NCBI RefSeq assembly: GCF_900090265.1
Contig: NZ_LT607752.1
Span: 682,001 to 746,000 of the forward strand
Origin: Micromonospora rifamycinica
GTDB lineage: Bacteria > Actinomycetota > Actinomycetes > Mycobacteriales > Micromonosporaceae
Length of the DNA: 64,000 bases
Direction of reading: 5' to 3'
How positions within the stretch are numbered: position 1 is the stretch's first letter; every line of letters begins with the position of its first letter. This document shows, in pieces, positions 7,352 through 15,652 of this stretch. The translations under genes and the position numbers were made by a program. The notes beneath the pieces are model-generated. The model did no database searches. It was not told the origin of the DNA and saw only the letters and a program-made list of their open reading frames with translations.

Positions 7352-8170
7352 TCACCCGTCGCGGACGGGGCTGGCCGGGCGGGGGCGGGACGACTCGGGA
7401 AACACCGCGGGCGTGCCCGTCACCGGATCGGACACGACCCGGCAGCGCAGCCCGAACACGTCGGCGACGAGGTCCGGGGTGAGCACCGCCGACGGGGGAC
7501 CGGTCGTGGTGACCCGGCCGTCGTGCAGGACCACCAGGTCGGTGGCGTAACGGGCCGCCTGGTTGAGGTCGTGCAGGACGGCGACCACGGTCCGACCGCC
7601 GGCATGCAGGTCGGCGAGCAGGTCGAGGACCTCGTACTGGTGGGCGATGTCGAGGTAGGTGGTCGGTTCGTCGAGCAGCAGGATCGGGGTGTCCTGCGCC
7701 AGCAGCATGGCCAACCAGGCGCGTTGCCGCTGACCCCCGGAGAGCTCCGCCAGCATCCGGTCGCCGAATGCGGTGGTCCTGGTGGCGGCCAGCGCCGCGG
7801 TGACCGCCTGTTCGTCCTGCGACGTCCAGCGGCTCAACGCCGATCGGTGCGGGTGCCGCCCGCGCAGCACCAGATCGGTGACGGTCATCCCCGCCGGTGC
7901 CTCGATCCCCTGGGGGAGCAGCCCCACGGTGCGGGCGTACTGCCGTCGGCGGTAGCCGTGCACGTCGCGGCCGAGAACGGCCACCCGGCCCGCGCTCGGC
8001 CGCAGCACCCGGGCGATGGTACGCAGCAGGGTCGACTTGCCGCACCCGTTCGGCCCGATGAAGACGGTGAAGCTCCCCTCGGCGATCCGCAGGGAGACGT
8101 CCCGGCAGACGCTGCGCCGGTCGTAGCCGACGGTGACCGAATCCAGCTCGATCGTGGGTGGGGCGGTCAT
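7352..8170 (-). CDS. Ferric-siderophore ABC transporter, ATP-binding protein
   Basis: Cytoplasmic ATPase that powers uptake of ferric siderophore through the two permeases encoded just upstream. In 272 residues it has Walker A GPNGCGKS (39-46), the signature LSGGQRQ, Walker B ILLLDEPTT and the switch His in VLHDLNQA, all intact, as in FepC/FecE/FhuC. ATG at 8170 is the start; the frame is open far upstream but only as a shadow of the permease gene. It is third in a minus-strand operon, with a 44-base gap to the permease stop. An iron box at the head of the operon implies repression by an IdeR/DmdR-type regulator when iron is sufficient. Confidence 0.93.
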   Translation of the reverse strand: MTAPPTIELDSVTVGYDRRSVCRDVSLRIAEGSFTVFIGPNGCGKSTLLRTIARVLRPSAGRVAVLGRDVHGYRRRQYARTVGLLPQGIEAPAGMTVTDLVLRGRHPHRSALSRWTSQDEQAVTAALAATRTTAFGDRMLAELSGGQRQRAWLAMLLAQDTPILLLDEPTTYLDIAHQYEVLDLLADLHAGGRTVVAVLHDLNQAARYATDLVVLHDGRVTTTGPPSAVLTPDLVADVFGLRCRVVSDPVTGTPAVFPESSRPRPASPVRDG

Positions 8171-8214
8171 GGTTGCCTCCGGAATGGCGGTGCGGTACGG
8201 GACGGGCGGGCAGC

Positions 8215-9237
8215 TCACCCGGGCCTGCCCCGCCAGGTCCAGGCCAGGACGAGAGCCAGGTAGCCACCGCCGACGACGCCGGTGACCGCGCCGACGGGCA
8301 GTTGCTGCCCGGGGACGAGCCGTTGGGCGAGCTGGTCGGCGGCGAGCAGGAGCACGGCGCCGAACACCGCGCTGGTGGTCACCAGCGGAGCGGCGACGCG
8401 GGTGAGCCGGCGGGCCAGGTGGGGGGCGGCCAGGGCGACGAAGCCGACCGGTCCGGCGCCGGCGACCCCGACGGCGGTGAGCGCGACCGCCAGGGCCGTC
8501 GCGGTGAGGCGTTGCCGGCGCACGGGTACGCCGAGGCTGAGTGCCTTGTCCCCGCCGTTCTCGATGAGTCGCAGCCCCCGGGCCGCCAGCACGGCGGGTG
8601 GCAGCAGCACGGTGAGCGCGCCGAGCAGCAGCGGCAGGTGGTGACCGCTGCCGTTGAGGCTGCCGACGAGCCAGACGGCGGCGTTCTGCGCGTCGGTCAC
8701 CTCGGCCCGGGTCAGCAGGTAGGCGTTGACGGCGGTGAGCAGGGCGGCCAGGCCGATCCCGACGAGGATGAGGCGTTGCCCGGTCCCGCCGAGCAGCAGG
8801 GCCGCCCCGGCGACGGCGGCACCGCCGAGCACCGCGCCCACGGCCGGGGTGAGGCGGGTCTCGTGGAGGACCAGCAGGACGACCAGCGCGCCGGTGGCGG
8901 CGCCGACGGTGAAGCCGACGATGTCGGGGCTGCCGAGGGGGTTGCGGCTGACACTCTGGAAGAGGGCACCGGCCGCGCCGAGGGCCGCCCCGACGGCGAG
9001 CGCGGTGCCGATCCGGGGGAGCCGCAGCTCGAACAGGACGAACCGCAGGCCGGGGCTGCCGCCCCCGGTCAGCGCCGGCCACAGCTCGGGTAGCGGGGTG
9101 GCGTACCGGCCACTGGTCAGGGCGACGACCGCCAGCCCGACGCCGAGGGCCAGCGCGACGAGGCAGGCCAGGGTGGCGCGGCGGGTGTGCCGGCGGCGGG
9201 CGCGGCGGCCCGGAGCGCTGGTCGGGACGGTGGTCAT
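8215..9237 (-). CDS. Ferric-siderophore ABC transporter permease (second)
   Basis: Membrane permease of the FecCD/BtuC family, 340 residues with about nine to ten hydrophobic helices and the family motifs SRNPLGSPDIVGFTVGA and GPVGFVALAAPHLARR (the loop contacting the ATPase). It should form a heterodimer with the neighbouring permease. The start ATG overlaps the stop of the preceding permease by four bases (ATGA type), which indicates translational coupling. Substrate cannot be told from sequence; the downstream siderophore-interacting reductase and the iron box point to a ferric siderophore rather than haem or B12. Confidence 0.92.
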   Translation of the reverse strand: MTTVPTSAPGRRARRRHTRRATLACLVALALGVGLAVVALTSGRYATPLPELWPALTGGGSPGLRFVLFELRLPRIGTALAVGAALGAAGALFQSVSRNPLGSPDIVGFTVGAATGALVVLLVLHETRLTPAVGAVLGGAAVAGAALLLGGTGQRLILVGIGLAALLTAVNAYLLTRAEVTDAQNAAVWLVGSLNGSGHHLPLLLGALTVLLPPAVLAARGLRLIENGGDKALSLGVPVRRQRLTATALAVALTAVGVAGAGPVGFVALAAPHLARRLTRVAAPLVTTSAVFGAVLLLAADQLAQRLVPGQQLPVGAVTGVVGGGYLALVLAWTWRGRPG

Positions 9238-10259
9238 GGGCGGGGAATCCTCCGGGCGCGGACCAGGGCGATGAACACGGGGGCGCCGATGGCACCCATG
9301 ACGATCGCGACCTCGATCTCTCCGGGGCGGGCCAGCAGCCGGCCGATCACGTCGGCGGTGATCAGCAGGAGCGGGCCGAGCAGGCAGGAGTAGGCGACGA
9401 TCCACCCGAGCCGGGGGCCGCAGATCGCCCGGGCGGCGTGCGGGACGGCCAGTCCGAGGAAGCCGATCGGGCCGGCCACGGCGGTCGCGCCGCCGCAGAG
9501 CAGGGTGGTGGCGACCAGCGCGAGCAGCCGGGTGCGGCCGGGGCTGACACCCAGCGCGGTGCCGCCCTCGTCGCCGAAGCGCAGCACGTCCAGTGGTCGG
9601 ATCACGCCCACGGTGACCACCAGGCCGGCGAGCAGCGCCGGTGCCGCCGTGAGCAGGGCGGACAGCGGCTGGTCGGCGAGGCTGCCGACGGCCCAGAAAC
9701 GGTACCGGTCGAAGGCGGTCTGGTCGATCAGGGTGACACCGGCGACGGCCCCGGTCAGGCAGGCGCCGACGGCCGCGCCGGCCAGGACCAGCCGGCCGTC
9801 GTCGGCGGTGCCCGGGCCCCGGGTGCCGCCGATGGCGGTGACCAGGCCGGCGGCGACGCCCGCGCCGAGCAGGGCGAGCAGCAGGTGTCCGCTCTGACTG
9901 GTCACCCCGGCGAGGATGCCGGCGACCACCGCGGCGGCGGCTCCGGCGTTGACGCCCAGCAACCCGGGGTCGGCGAGGGGGTTGCGGGTCAGCACCTGCA
10001 TCAGGGCGCCGGCCAGGGCCAGGGCCGCTCCGACACAGACCGCGATCGCGGTACGGGGTAGCCGGACCTCCCGGACGATCAGGCCCGCCTCGCTGTCGCC
10101 GGGGGAGACGAGTTCCCGCAGCACGGTGCCGGTCGTCAGGGGCAGCGCGCCGACGGCGAGGCTGACGGCGATCGCGGCCAGCAGGGCCAGCGCGCAGGCG
10201 AGCAGGCCGGCGGCGAGCAGGCGGGGGCGGCGTAAGCCGGCGGGGGTGGCGACCGACAC
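9234..10259 (-). CDS. Ferric-siderophore ABC transporter permease (first)
   Basis: FecCD-type integral membrane permease, 341 residues. Family signatures are present: TRNPLADPGLLGVNAGA near residue 90 and GPIGFLGLAVPHAAR, the coupling loop. GTG at 10259 is the start. It is the first gene of the minus-strand transport operon, divergent from the binding lipoprotein gene; the 103-base gap holds an iron box. Length and helix number match BtuC-fold permeases such as FepD. Confidence 0.92.
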   Translation of the reverse strand: MSVATPAGLRRPRLLAAGLLACALALLAAIAVSLAVGALPLTTGTVLRELVSPGDSEAGLIVREVRLPRTAIAVCVGAALALAGALMQVLTRNPLADPGLLGVNAGAAAAVVAGILAGVTSQSGHLLLALLGAGVAAGLVTAIGGTRGPGTADDGRLVLAGAAVGACLTGAVAGVTLIDQTAFDRYRFWAVGSLADQPLSALLTAAPALLAGLVVTVGVIRPLDVLRFGDEGGTALGVSPGRTRLLALVATTLLCGGATAVAGPIGFLGLAVPHAARAICGPRLGWIVAYSCLLGPLLLITADVIGRLLARPGEIEVAIVMGAIGAPVFIALVRARRIPRP

Positions 10260-10296
10260 TGTGACTCACTTCATGGTGGAACGTTCCATCACTGGC

Positions 10297-10315
10297 TAAG
10301 GTAAACCTACCCTAA
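10297..10315. promoter_or_regulatory. Iron box (IdeR/DmdR operator)
   Basis: TAAGGTAAACCTACCCTAA agrees at 14 of 19 positions with the consensus TTAGGTTAGGCTAACCTAA for the iron-dependent repressors IdeR and DmdR. It lies midway between two divergent iron-uptake transcription units and could control both. Confidence 0.8.
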
Positions 10316-10362
10316 GCCACTGGGAACGTCGTTCTCGCTGCCCCTCCTGAGGATCGAATGCC

Positions 10363-11412
10363 ATGTCACACACCCGACCACGCCGGCTGAGCACTGTCCT
10401 GACCGCCGCCACACTGGTGCTCGCCCTGCTGGTGGCCGGCGGTTGCGCCACCGGCGAGGCGAGCCCCGCCGCCCCCGCGTCCGGATCGTCCGACGCCGCG
10501 TTCCCCACCACCATCACCCACGCCTTCGGCGCGACCACCCTCACCGCCAAGCCCCGACGCATCGTGGTGGTGGGCCTCAAGGAGCAGGACTACTTCCTCG
10601 CCCTCGGCGAGGTGCCGGTGGCGATCCGCGACTGGTACGGCAACCAGCCGAACGCGACCTGGCCGTGGGCCCGGGAACGACTCGGCACGGCCAAGCCGGA
10701 GGTACTGGCCCGCGCCGAACTCGACTACGAACAGATCGCCGCCCTGCGCCCCGACGTCATCGTCGGACTCTCCTCCGGCATGTCCCGCCAGGAGTACGAC
10801 CTGCTCACCAAGATCGCCCCCACCGTCGCCCAACCGGCCGGCGACGGCAGCTGGGCGGTGACCTGGCAACAGATGAGCAGAGCCGCCGGACAGATCACCG
10901 GCCGCAGCGCCGAGGCCGAGAAACTCGTCACCGACCTGGAACAGCGGATCGCCGCGGTCGCCGCCGCCCACCCCCGCCTCAAGGGCGCCCACACCGTGTT
11001 CGCCTCCACCTACGAAGGCCAGTACTACCTGTTCAGCCCCGAGACCACCGCCTCGAAGGTCCTGCTCGACCTCGGACTGACCATGACACCCGAGGTCACC
11101 ACCCTCACCGCGAACGCCAACCAGTCCGCCACCATCAGCCGCGAACGGTTCGACCTGGTGGACGTGGACGTCGCCGTCTGGTCCGAGGCGGCCACCGACC
11201 CGGGCGTGACCACCCTGCTCGGCGACCCGCTCTACACCCGGCTGGACGTCCGCACCCAGCGCCGGGACGTCTTCCTCGGCACCGAGGCCAACGGCGCGCT
11301 CGCCTTCGCCTCCGTCCTGAGCCTGCCCTACGTGCTGGACAAGATCGTCCCCGCGCTCGCCGTCGCCGTCGACGGCGACCCGGCCACCAGTTCGGAGTAC
11401 AGCGCGCGATGA
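10363..11412 (+). CDS. Ferric-siderophore-binding lipoprotein
   Basis: Extracytoplasmic solute-binding protein of the FepB/FhuD type that hands ferric siderophore to the ABC permeases encoded divergently. A signal peptide ends in the lipobox VAGG-C28, so Cys28 is the likely lipidated residue anchoring it outside the membrane. After a low-complexity linker come PRRIVVVGLKEQDYFLALGE and YEQIAALRPDVIVG, the two landmarks of the periplasmic-binding fold, in 349 residues. The stop overlaps the start of the reductase gene (ATGA), so the two are translationally coupled. The iron box at 10297-10315 lies 48 bases upstream of the start. Confidence 0.93.
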   Translation: MSHTRPRRLSTVLTAATLVLALLVAGGCATGEASPAAPASGSSDAAFPTTITHAFGATTLTAKPRRIVVVGLKEQDYFLALGEVPVAIRDWYGNQPNATWPWARERLGTAKPEVLARAELDYEQIAALRPDVIVGLSSGMSRQEYDLLTKIAPTVAQPAGDGSWAVTWQQMSRAAGQITGRSAEAEKLVTDLEQRIAAVAAAHPRLKGAHTVFASTYEGQYYLFSPETTASKVLLDLGLTMTPEVTTLTANANQSATISRERFDLVDVDVAVWSEAATDPGVTTLLGDPLYTRLDVRTQRRDVFLGTEANGALAFASVLSLPYVLDKIVPALAVAVDGDPATSSEYSAR

Positions 11413-12320
11413 CCGACACCCTCACCCGGCCCGGCTTCTGGACCGCCACCGTGCACGAGGTCCACCGGCTGACCCCACACCTGCAGCGGGTCGTCCTCGG
11501 CGGTCCCGACCTCGCCCACTTCCCCTGCCTGGGCGCACCGGACGAGTCGGTGACGATCTACCTCCCCCGCCCCGGCGAGCCGGCCCCGCCACCGATGACC
11601 CTGCGCGGCGAGGCATGGGGCTACCACGACGAACAGCACCCACCCGTCGGCCGCAACTACTCCGTCCGCGCCGTCGACCCCGTCGGGGCGCGGCTGACCA
11701 TCGACTTCGCCCTGCACGACCACGGCCCCGCCACGTCCTGGGCACGACAGGCCGAAATTGGCACCGGTCTCCTGCTGTGGCGGTGCCGCGCCTGGTTCCG
11801 TCCACCCGCCGACACCCGCTGGCTGGTGCTCGCCGCCGACCTGGCCGGGCTGCCCGCCGCGACCCGTACCGTCGCGGAACGCCCACCCGGCCTCCCGACC
11901 CGGGTGCTGGTCGACCTGCCGGACCTGGCCGACGCCCGGGACCTGCTCACCGCAGCCGGCGACGACCCCACCGTGCACATCGACGTCCGCGTCGGGGTAG
12001 GCAACGGCCACGGACCGGGCAGCCTCGTCGACCGGCTGCGGGAGACGACCCTGCCCGACGGCCCCGGCTACGTCTGGGTCGCCGGCGAGGCGGGGGAGTG
12101 CCGCCAGGCCCGGTCCGTGCTACGCACCGTGCACCGGCTGCCCCGGGACCGCGCCGTCTGCGTGGGCTACTGGCGCACCGACGCAGCCGACTGGGAACGC
12201 CGCTACGCCCGCTTCCGCCCCCTCCTCGACCAGGTGTACCAGGACGGCCTCGCGGCCGGACTCAACCCGGTGGAAGCGGGCGACCGGATGGAGGAGACCC
12301 TGGAACGGATGACCCGGTGA
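11409..12320 (+). CDS. Siderophore-interacting protein (FAD ferric-siderophore reductase)
   Basis: Cytosolic flavoprotein of the ViuB/SIP family, which reduces the iron in imported ferric siderophores so it can be released. The 303 residues contain GRNYSVRAVD (81-90), the Arg-x-Tyr-Ser/Thr motif that binds FAD, followed by the SIP pattern DFALHDHGPATSWA and a C-terminal GYVWVAGEAGE and CVGYWR. It is coupled to the binding-protein gene by a four-base overlap. Its last 59 bases overlap the 3' end of the convergent lacI-type gene, so the two mRNAs are complementary there. Confidence 0.92.
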   Translation: MTDTLTRPGFWTATVHEVHRLTPHLQRVVLGGPDLAHFPCLGAPDESVTIYLPRPGEPAPPPMTLRGEAWGYHDEQHPPVGRNYSVRAVDPVGARLTIDFALHDHGPATSWARQAEIGTGLLLWRCRAWFRPPADTRWLVLAADLAGLPAATRTVAERPPGLPTRVLVDLPDLADARDLLTAAGDDPTVHIDVRVGVGNGHGPGSLVDRLRETTLPDGPGYVWVAGEAGECRQARSVLRTVHRLPRDRAVCVGYWRTDAADWERRYARFRPLLDQVYQDGLAAGLNPVEAGDRMEETLERMTR

Positions 12321-13299
12321 CCGGCGGCGACCCCCGGGTGGAGTCCCGCCACCACAGGTGGACCGGATGTTCGTAGACCCCGCCCGGGCCGCCACCGATC
12401 AGGTCGTCGAGCAGGTCGGCGCAGCGGCGTCCGGCATCCAACGGAGACAGGTCGAGCGCGGTGACCGGCGGCTGACCCAACCGCAGGGCGGACGACTCGG
12501 TGGCGCTCGCCACCAGGACGTCCCGCCCGACCGGGTGCCCGAGCCGGTGCAGCACCTGGACAGCCGTCGGCGCGGTGTCCACCGAGGCACACACCAGGGC
12601 GTCCACCCCCGGCACGGCGAGCACCCGCTCGACCGCCCGGGACACCTCCGACGGCGACGGCACCCACGGATGGTGCGCCACCACCGGGGCGACCCCGTGC
12701 CGGGCGCACCAGTCCCGGTGCCCCGCCGCCAGCTGGGCCGCCCAGTCACCGGTCTCCGGCGGCACCACCAGGGCGGGACGCCGAGCCCCGACCTCGGCCA
12801 TCCGGTCCAGCAACCCGGTGAGCGCCCGGTGGTGGTCCGCCCAGAGCACCACGTCCGGGTGCATCCCGGCCGGGGGGCGTTCGAAACAGACGACCGGCAT
12901 CCCACCGCGCATCAGCACCGGCACGAACTCGTCGTCCCGGTGCGGATCGGCCACGATCACCCCGTCGAGCGTCCGGGGCGACCGGTGTTCCGAGGCGGTC
13001 AGGATGGTGACGTCCCGGTCGCGGGCGGCAGCGCGCTCCATGATGCCGAACACGAACCGCATGTAGAACTCCGATGTGGACGGCACACCCGGAACGTAGA
13101 CCCCGACGATGCCGGTCCGCCCGCCCCGCAACTGCCGGGCCGCCCGGTTGGGGACGTAGCCCAGCTCCTCCATCGCCGCCCGGACCCGCTCCCGGGTCGC
13201 CTCGGAGACCCGGCCGGAACGCGACAGCACATTGGAAACGGTGGACTTGCCGACACCCGCCCGGCGCGCGACATCGTGCAGCGTGACGGGACGGGCCAT
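12262..13299 (-). CDS. LacI-family transcriptional regulator
   Basis: DNA-binding repressor with the LacI helix-turn-helix at residues about 3-24 (VTLHDVARRAGVGKSTVSNVL) and the hinge GYVPNRAARQLRGG, followed by a ligand-binding domain of the periplasmic-binding type. The length, 345 residues, is normal. ATG at 13299 is preferred over an in-frame TTG one codon upstream. It is divergent from the P1-peptidase gene, 71 bases apart, and may regulate it or itself. The effector cannot be inferred. The C-terminal 20 residues overlap the end of the siderophore-interacting protein gene on the other strand. Confidence 0.9.
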   Translation of the reverse strand: MARPVTLHDVARRAGVGKSTVSNVLSRSGRVSEATRERVRAAMEELGYVPNRAARQLRGGRTGIVGVYVPGVPSTSEFYMRFVFGIMERAAARDRDVTILTASEHRSPRTLDGVIVADPHRDDEFVPVLMRGGMPVVCFERPPAGMHPDVVLWADHHRALTGLLDRMAEVGARRPALVVPPETGDWAAQLAAGHRDWCARHGVAPVVAHHPWVPSPSEVSRAVERVLAVPGVDALVCASVDTAPTAVQVLHRLGHPVGRDVLVASATESSALRLGQPPVTALDLSPLDAGRRCADLLDDLIGGGPGGVYEHPVHLWWRDSTRGSPPVTGSSVPGSPPSGRPLPPG

Positions 13300-13370
13300 C
13301 AACCCAGTCTAGGCAACCCGACCCCGGTCGGAACTCGCCACCACCCACCCCACGGAAGACGGTGACCCTC

Positions 13371-14372
13371 ATGTCCGAACACCATCCGGCCCCGCCGCGC
13401 ACGACGTCCCCCATCGGCAACGACCACCGGCGACGAGCCGCGGTGCTCGGTGCGGCGGGCGACGGATGGATCGACTTCGACCTGCCCGGCGTGGCGATCG
13501 GCACCGCCGAGTACCCCGACGGCCCGACCGGCGTCACCGTCCTCAGCATCCCCGGCGGCGCCCGCACCGCCGTCGACAAGCGGGGCGGGGCCGTCGGGGT
13601 CAGCGGCGGCTTCCCGTACCACCACGCGTTGTGCTTCGCCGGCGGGTCGAGCTTCGGGCTCGCCGCGGCGTCCGGCGTCTACGACGAACTGCTCCGCCGC
13701 ACCGGCTACGCGACCGACTTCGGGAGCCTGCCGGTGGTGTCCGGGGCCGTCGTCTACGACTTCACCCCCCGGGACAACGCCATCTACCCGGACACCCGAC
13801 TCGGTGCCGACGGACTGCGCGCGGTACGCACCGACCGGGTGGCCGTCGGGAGGGTCGGCGCGGGTGTCGCCGCGACCGTCGGCAAGGTCGACAACACCCG
13901 CGCCGAGTGGGGCGGACAGGGCGCGGCCTTCACCCGCATCGGTGCGGCCCGGTTGCTGGTGCTGACGGTGGTGAACGCCATGGGCGTGATCGTCGACCGC
14001 GACGGCGACATCGTGCGGGGAAACCTCGACCCGGCAACCGGCCGGCGTCGCCACCCGGCCGAGGACTACGCCGAGCTGATCGCGGCGACCACCCCGGACC
14101 TCGCGCCCACCGGAGGGAACACCACCCTCACCGCCGTGGTCACCAACGTCCGGATGACCGACACCGAACTCGCCCAGTTCGCCACCCAGGTGCACGGCTC
14201 CATGCACCGGGCGATCCAGCCCTTCCACACCATCGCCGACGGCGACACCCTGTTCGCCCTGACGACCGACGAGGTGACGGTGCCCACCCCGTCGCTCCGG
14301 CTGGGCACGGTCGCCGCCGAGCTGGCCTGGGACGCCGTCCTCTCCAGCGTCGACATCCGCACCCGAGGTTGA
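13371..14372 (+). CDS. P1-family (S58, DmpA-like) peptidase
   Basis: Belongs to the P1/S58 family of N-terminal-nucleophile hydrolases, made as a precursor that cleaves itself to expose a Ser or Thr. Beginning, GVTVLSIPGGARTAVDKRGG, and centre, AGGSSFGLAAASGV, are typical. The expected self-cleavage site is GGN250-T251TLTAVVTN, giving Thr251 as catalytic residue. In this branch of the family members act as aminopeptidases or on special amide bonds; the substrate here is unknown. It is a 333-residue cytosolic protein without signal peptide. The ATG at 13371 has GGAAG 12 bases upstream; a GTG at 13362 is possible but too close to that site. Confidence 0.85.
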   Translation: MSEHHPAPPRTTSPIGNDHRRRAAVLGAAGDGWIDFDLPGVAIGTAEYPDGPTGVTVLSIPGGARTAVDKRGGAVGVSGGFPYHHALCFAGGSSFGLAAASGVYDELLRRTGYATDFGSLPVVSGAVVYDFTPRDNAIYPDTRLGADGLRAVRTDRVAVGRVGAGVAATVGKVDNTRAEWGGQGAAFTRIGAARLLVLTVVNAMGVIVDRDGDIVRGNLDPATGRRRHPAEDYAELIAATTPDLAPTGGNTTLTAVVTNVRMTDTELAQFATQVHGSMHRAIQPFHTIADGDTLFALTTDEVTVPTPSLRLGTVAAELAWDAVLSSVDIRTRG

Positions 14373-14414
14373 TCCCGCGCCCACCCAGCCCGAGCCGGTC
14401 GCCGGCCGCACCGA

Positions 14415-15569
14415 TCAGGGCTCCGGCCGCAGCGGCAGGTCCGCGAGCACCTGCCAGCCCGCACCGGGCAACCGGCCCGCCTCGAACCGGCCGCCGAGCA
14501 GCTGCACCCGTTCCCGCATACCGACCAGGCCGTAACCGCCGCCCCCGGACCTCCTCGGCCGGTCAGCGTGCCGCCCGTCGTCACGCACCTGCACGCGGAC
14601 ACGCCCGTCTCCGGCCCGTACCGTCGCGGTGATCTCACGGGCGCCCACGGCATAGCGCCGCGCGTTCGTCACCGACTCCTGGACCAGCCGCAGCACCGTC
14701 GTCGCGACCGCCGCCGGCACGGGCTCGCCGAGTTCCACCGCCAACCGGACCGCAGTGGCGTCCCCCGAGGTGACAGCCGCCGCACGCAGGTCGGCGAGGA
14801 GGTCCGTGGGCGGCGTCACCGGATCCCCGTCGACATCCTGCAGCATGGCGACCATCCGCTGCATCGCCGACAGGGCCTCCGCACCGGCACGTTCGATCAC
14901 CGGCAGCACCCGAGCCGGAGCACCGGGATCCGGCAGGGCCACCGCCTGCGCCGCCTGGGCCTGCACCACCATGCCGCCAATGTGGTGGGCCACCACGTCG
15001 TGCAGCTCCCGCGCCAGGGCCACCCGCTCACGCAACTGCGTCGCGACCACGACCGCCCGCAGCTCCCGCGCCTGCCGGGCGTCGCGCACCCGCAGAACCC
15101 AGCCGGCCACGACGGCCACCACCGGCAGGACCACCGACCAGCCCAGCTCCTGAGGAGCGCCGGGGTGCTCCGGCCGCAGCACCCCGACCGCCAGGCAGCC
15201 GAGCAGGAGCAACCCCACCAGGCCGGCGGCGGTGGACCTGGACGTCCGGCGGACCACCGCGACGATGACGGCCAGGACCGCGACGACCTCGGCAGCCCCC
15301 AACCCGCCCGCGGCGGCGGGGACCGCGACACCGGCCAGCCGCAGCACCACCGACCACGCCAGCAGGACCACCACCACACCGACACCCGCGACGACCGGCC
15401 ACCGCGACGCCAGCAACGCGAGGGCACACACCACGAGGAAACCCGGCAGCTCCCACCGGTCGTCATACCCCAGTTCGCTCGCCGTCGCCCCGTCCAGCAG
15501 CAACGCCAGCGCGAGCAGCCCGGCCAGGGGCCAGTCCCAGATGGTCAGACCTCGCCAGTCGAGCTTCAC
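14415..15569 (-). CDS. Sensor histidine kinase (NarL/DesK class, intact H-box)
   Basis: Membrane sensor of a two-component system. About five hydrophobic helices fill residues 12-160. The dimerisation/phosphoacceptor segment ARELHDVVAHHIGGMVVQ contains His190. An N-box (LVQESVTNARRYA) and a G-box ending GGGGYGLVGMRERV complete an HATPase domain, 384 residues in all. GTG at 15569 is the start. It is divergent from a close paralogue at 15653-16990 that lacks the His. The only response regulator nearby is at 17216, so the three probably form one signalling unit. The signal is unknown. Confidence 0.9.
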   Translation of the reverse strand: MKLDWRGLTIWDWPLAGLLALALLLDGATASELGYDDRWELPGFLVVCALALLASRWPVVAGVGVVVVLLAWSVVLRLAGVAVPAAAGGLGAAEVVAVLAVIVAVVRRTSRSTAAGLVGLLLLGCLAVGVLRPEHPGAPQELGWSVVLPVVAVVAGWVLRVRDARQARELRAVVVATQLRERVALARELHDVVAHHIGGMVVQAQAAQAVALPDPGAPARVLPVIERAGAEALSAMQRMVAMLQDVDGDPVTPPTDLLADLRAAAVTSGDATAVRLAVELGEPVPAAVATTVLRLVQESVTNARRYAVGAREITATVRAGDGRVRVQVRDDGRHADRPRRSGGGGYGLVGMRERVQLLGGRFEAGRLPGAGWQVLADLPLRPEP

Positions 15570-15652
15570 GCCGCCACCACAGCAGTTCCTCGCGTCGGTC
15601 CGAATCCGGGGGAGCCGCCGGTGACAATAGTGCAGCAGCCGTTCCGCGGGCG

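Noticed and set aside
7352..10269. Long fused frames joining the iron-transporter ATPase and permeases to upstream sequence
   Set aside because: The upstream parts are shadows of the neighbouring permease genes; true starts are at 8170, 9237 and 10259, where family N-termini begin.
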